From Proteus alimentorum (GTDB lineage Bacteria; Pseudomonadota; Gammaproteobacteria; Enterobacterales; Enterobacteriaceae): a stretch of DNA of 64,000 bases. Under the pieces are notes generated by a model. It was not told the DNA's origin. It was given only the letters and a program-made list of their open reading frames with translations, and did not search any database. Shown here in pieces: positions 63,278 to 64,000 of the stretch; the stretch's first letter is position 1; every line of letters begins with the position of its first letter. The translations under genes and the position numbers were made by a program. The DNA is taken from positions 62,262 through 126,261 of the forward strand of contig NZ_NBVR01000013.1 of assembly GCF_002607735.1 (NCBI RefSeq), given 5' to 3'.

Positions 63278-64000
63278 TTAATCGTTACCAAAGAGGTCGC
63301 GAGTATAAACTTTTTCTTCAACATCGTTTAGCACTGATGACATTCTATTGGTAATAATAACATCAGAGATTGATTTAAATTCATTTAAATCACGAACCAA
63401 TCTTGAGTTAAAGAAGGTCTCTTCTTTCATTTCAGGCTCATAGATTACCACTTCAATCCCTTTGGCTTTAATACGCTTCATAATGCCTTGGATTGAAGAT
63501 GAGCGGAAATTATCAGAGCCAGATTTCATAATTAAACGATACACACCCACGATTTTTGGCGATTTGGCAATAATAGAGTCTGCAATAAAGTCTTTACGTG
63601 TGCGGTTAGCTTCAACGATAGCACTAATAATATTATTAGGAACAGAGTCGTAGTTTGCTAATAGTTGCTTAGTATCTTTTGGTAAACAGTAACCGCCGTA
63701 ACCGAATGATGGATTATTGTAATGATTACCAATGCGTGGATCTAAACAGACACCTTCAATAATTTGTTTTGCATTTAGGTTGTAAGCTTGAGCGTAGCTA
63801 TCTAACTCATTAAAGTAAGCAACACGTAATGCTAAATAAGTATTCGCAAATAATTTAATCGCTTCTGCTTCTGTGGAATCAGTGAATAGAACATCAATAT
63901 CTTTCTTTAATGCACCTTGTTGTAAAAGGTCAGCAAATTTTTGCGCTCTTTCTGATTGCTCACCAATAACAATACGTGATGGATAAAGATTGTCGTAAAG
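63278..64000 (-). CDS. ugd: UDP-glucose 6-dehydrogenase, C-terminal part
   Basis: The frame is open from the right edge of the window to a stop at 63278, so the N-terminus is missing. Visible motifs are [17 protein letters not shown], the region around [25 protein letters not shown], the catalytic Cys in [12 protein letters not shown] (near 63690) and [23 protein letters not shown]. The tail ends [10 protein letters not shown]. Ugd oxidises UDP-glucose to UDP-glucuronate, the substrate of the epimerase downstream. UDP-GlcA also feeds aminoarabinose synthesis. Only about 240 residues are seen. Confidence 0.95.
   Translation of the reverse strand, partial: LYDNLYPSRIVIGEQSERAQKFADLLQQGALKKDIDVLFTDSTEAEAIKLFANTYLALRVAYFNELDSYAQAYNLNAKQIIEGVCLDPRIGNHYNNPSFGYGGYCLPKDTKQLLANYDSVPNNIISAIVEANRTRKDFIADSIIAKSPKIVGVYRLIMKSGSDNFRSSSIQGIMKRIKAKGIEVVIYEPEMKEETFFNSRLVRDLNEFKSISDVIITNRMSSVLNDVEEKVYTRDLFGND

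Overview
The window looks like a chromosomal segment of a Proteus-type bacterium (Morganellaceae, Gammaproteobacteria). The evidence is the low-GC enterobacterial gene set, the order rpmH-rnpA-yidD-yidC-mnmE opposite dnaA-dnaN-recF-gyrB, a waaQ-wabG-wabH-wabN lipopolysaccharide core cluster, and secB-gpsA-cysE leading towards UDP-sugar genes of an O-antigen region. Species assignment is inference. I see no rRNA, tRNA, insertion sequence, prophage or CRISPR array.

Region 1 (1-7406) is an iron-uptake locus. It holds the tail of a TonB-dependent receptor, a dedicated TonB, a FepB-like binding protein behind a Fur-box-like site, FepD- and FepG-like permeases, a second TonB-dependent receptor, and a FepC-like ATPase broken by one in-frame TAA exactly inside its LSGGQRQR signature. 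Region 2 (7501-8930) has a DUF1097 membrane protein and a two-gene module: a 59-residue putative antitoxin overlapping a GNAT-toxin-like gene that seems to start at a rare AUU codon.

Region 3 (9110-19779) is the dnaA neighbourhood. mnmE, yidC, yidD, rnpA and rpmH run leftward; dnaA, dnaN, recF and gyrB run rightward. The space between them carries DnaA boxes and clustered GATC sites. Region 4 (19868-32833) is mostly housekeeping: asd, murQ, yicC, rph-pyrE with its attenuator, slmA, dut, coaBC, radC and rpmBG. It also has accessory genes: a PmtA-like methyltransferase, a MocR regulator divergent from an acetyltransferase, and a Sel1-repeat protein.

Region 5 (32983-51441) is a large LPS core locus. 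It has four glycosyltransferases after rpmG, the ligase waaL, mutM and coaD, then waaE-waaA, waaQ-wabG-wabH-wabN, a very AT-rich pair (Mig-14-like and a family 25 glycosyltransferase), and waaC-waaF-hldD. Together these genes build Hep/Kdo inner core with hexuronic acid and glucosamine additions and join O-antigen to it.

Region 6 (51713-64000) has kbl-tdh, yibQ-envC, rimO, yibN, secB-gpsA-cysE, a hexapeptide acetyltransferase and trmL. It ends in a UDP-glucuronate 4-epimerase and ugd, which make UDP-GlcA and UDP-GalA and probably mark the edge of the O-antigen locus. UDP-GalA would also feed WabG in the core cluster.
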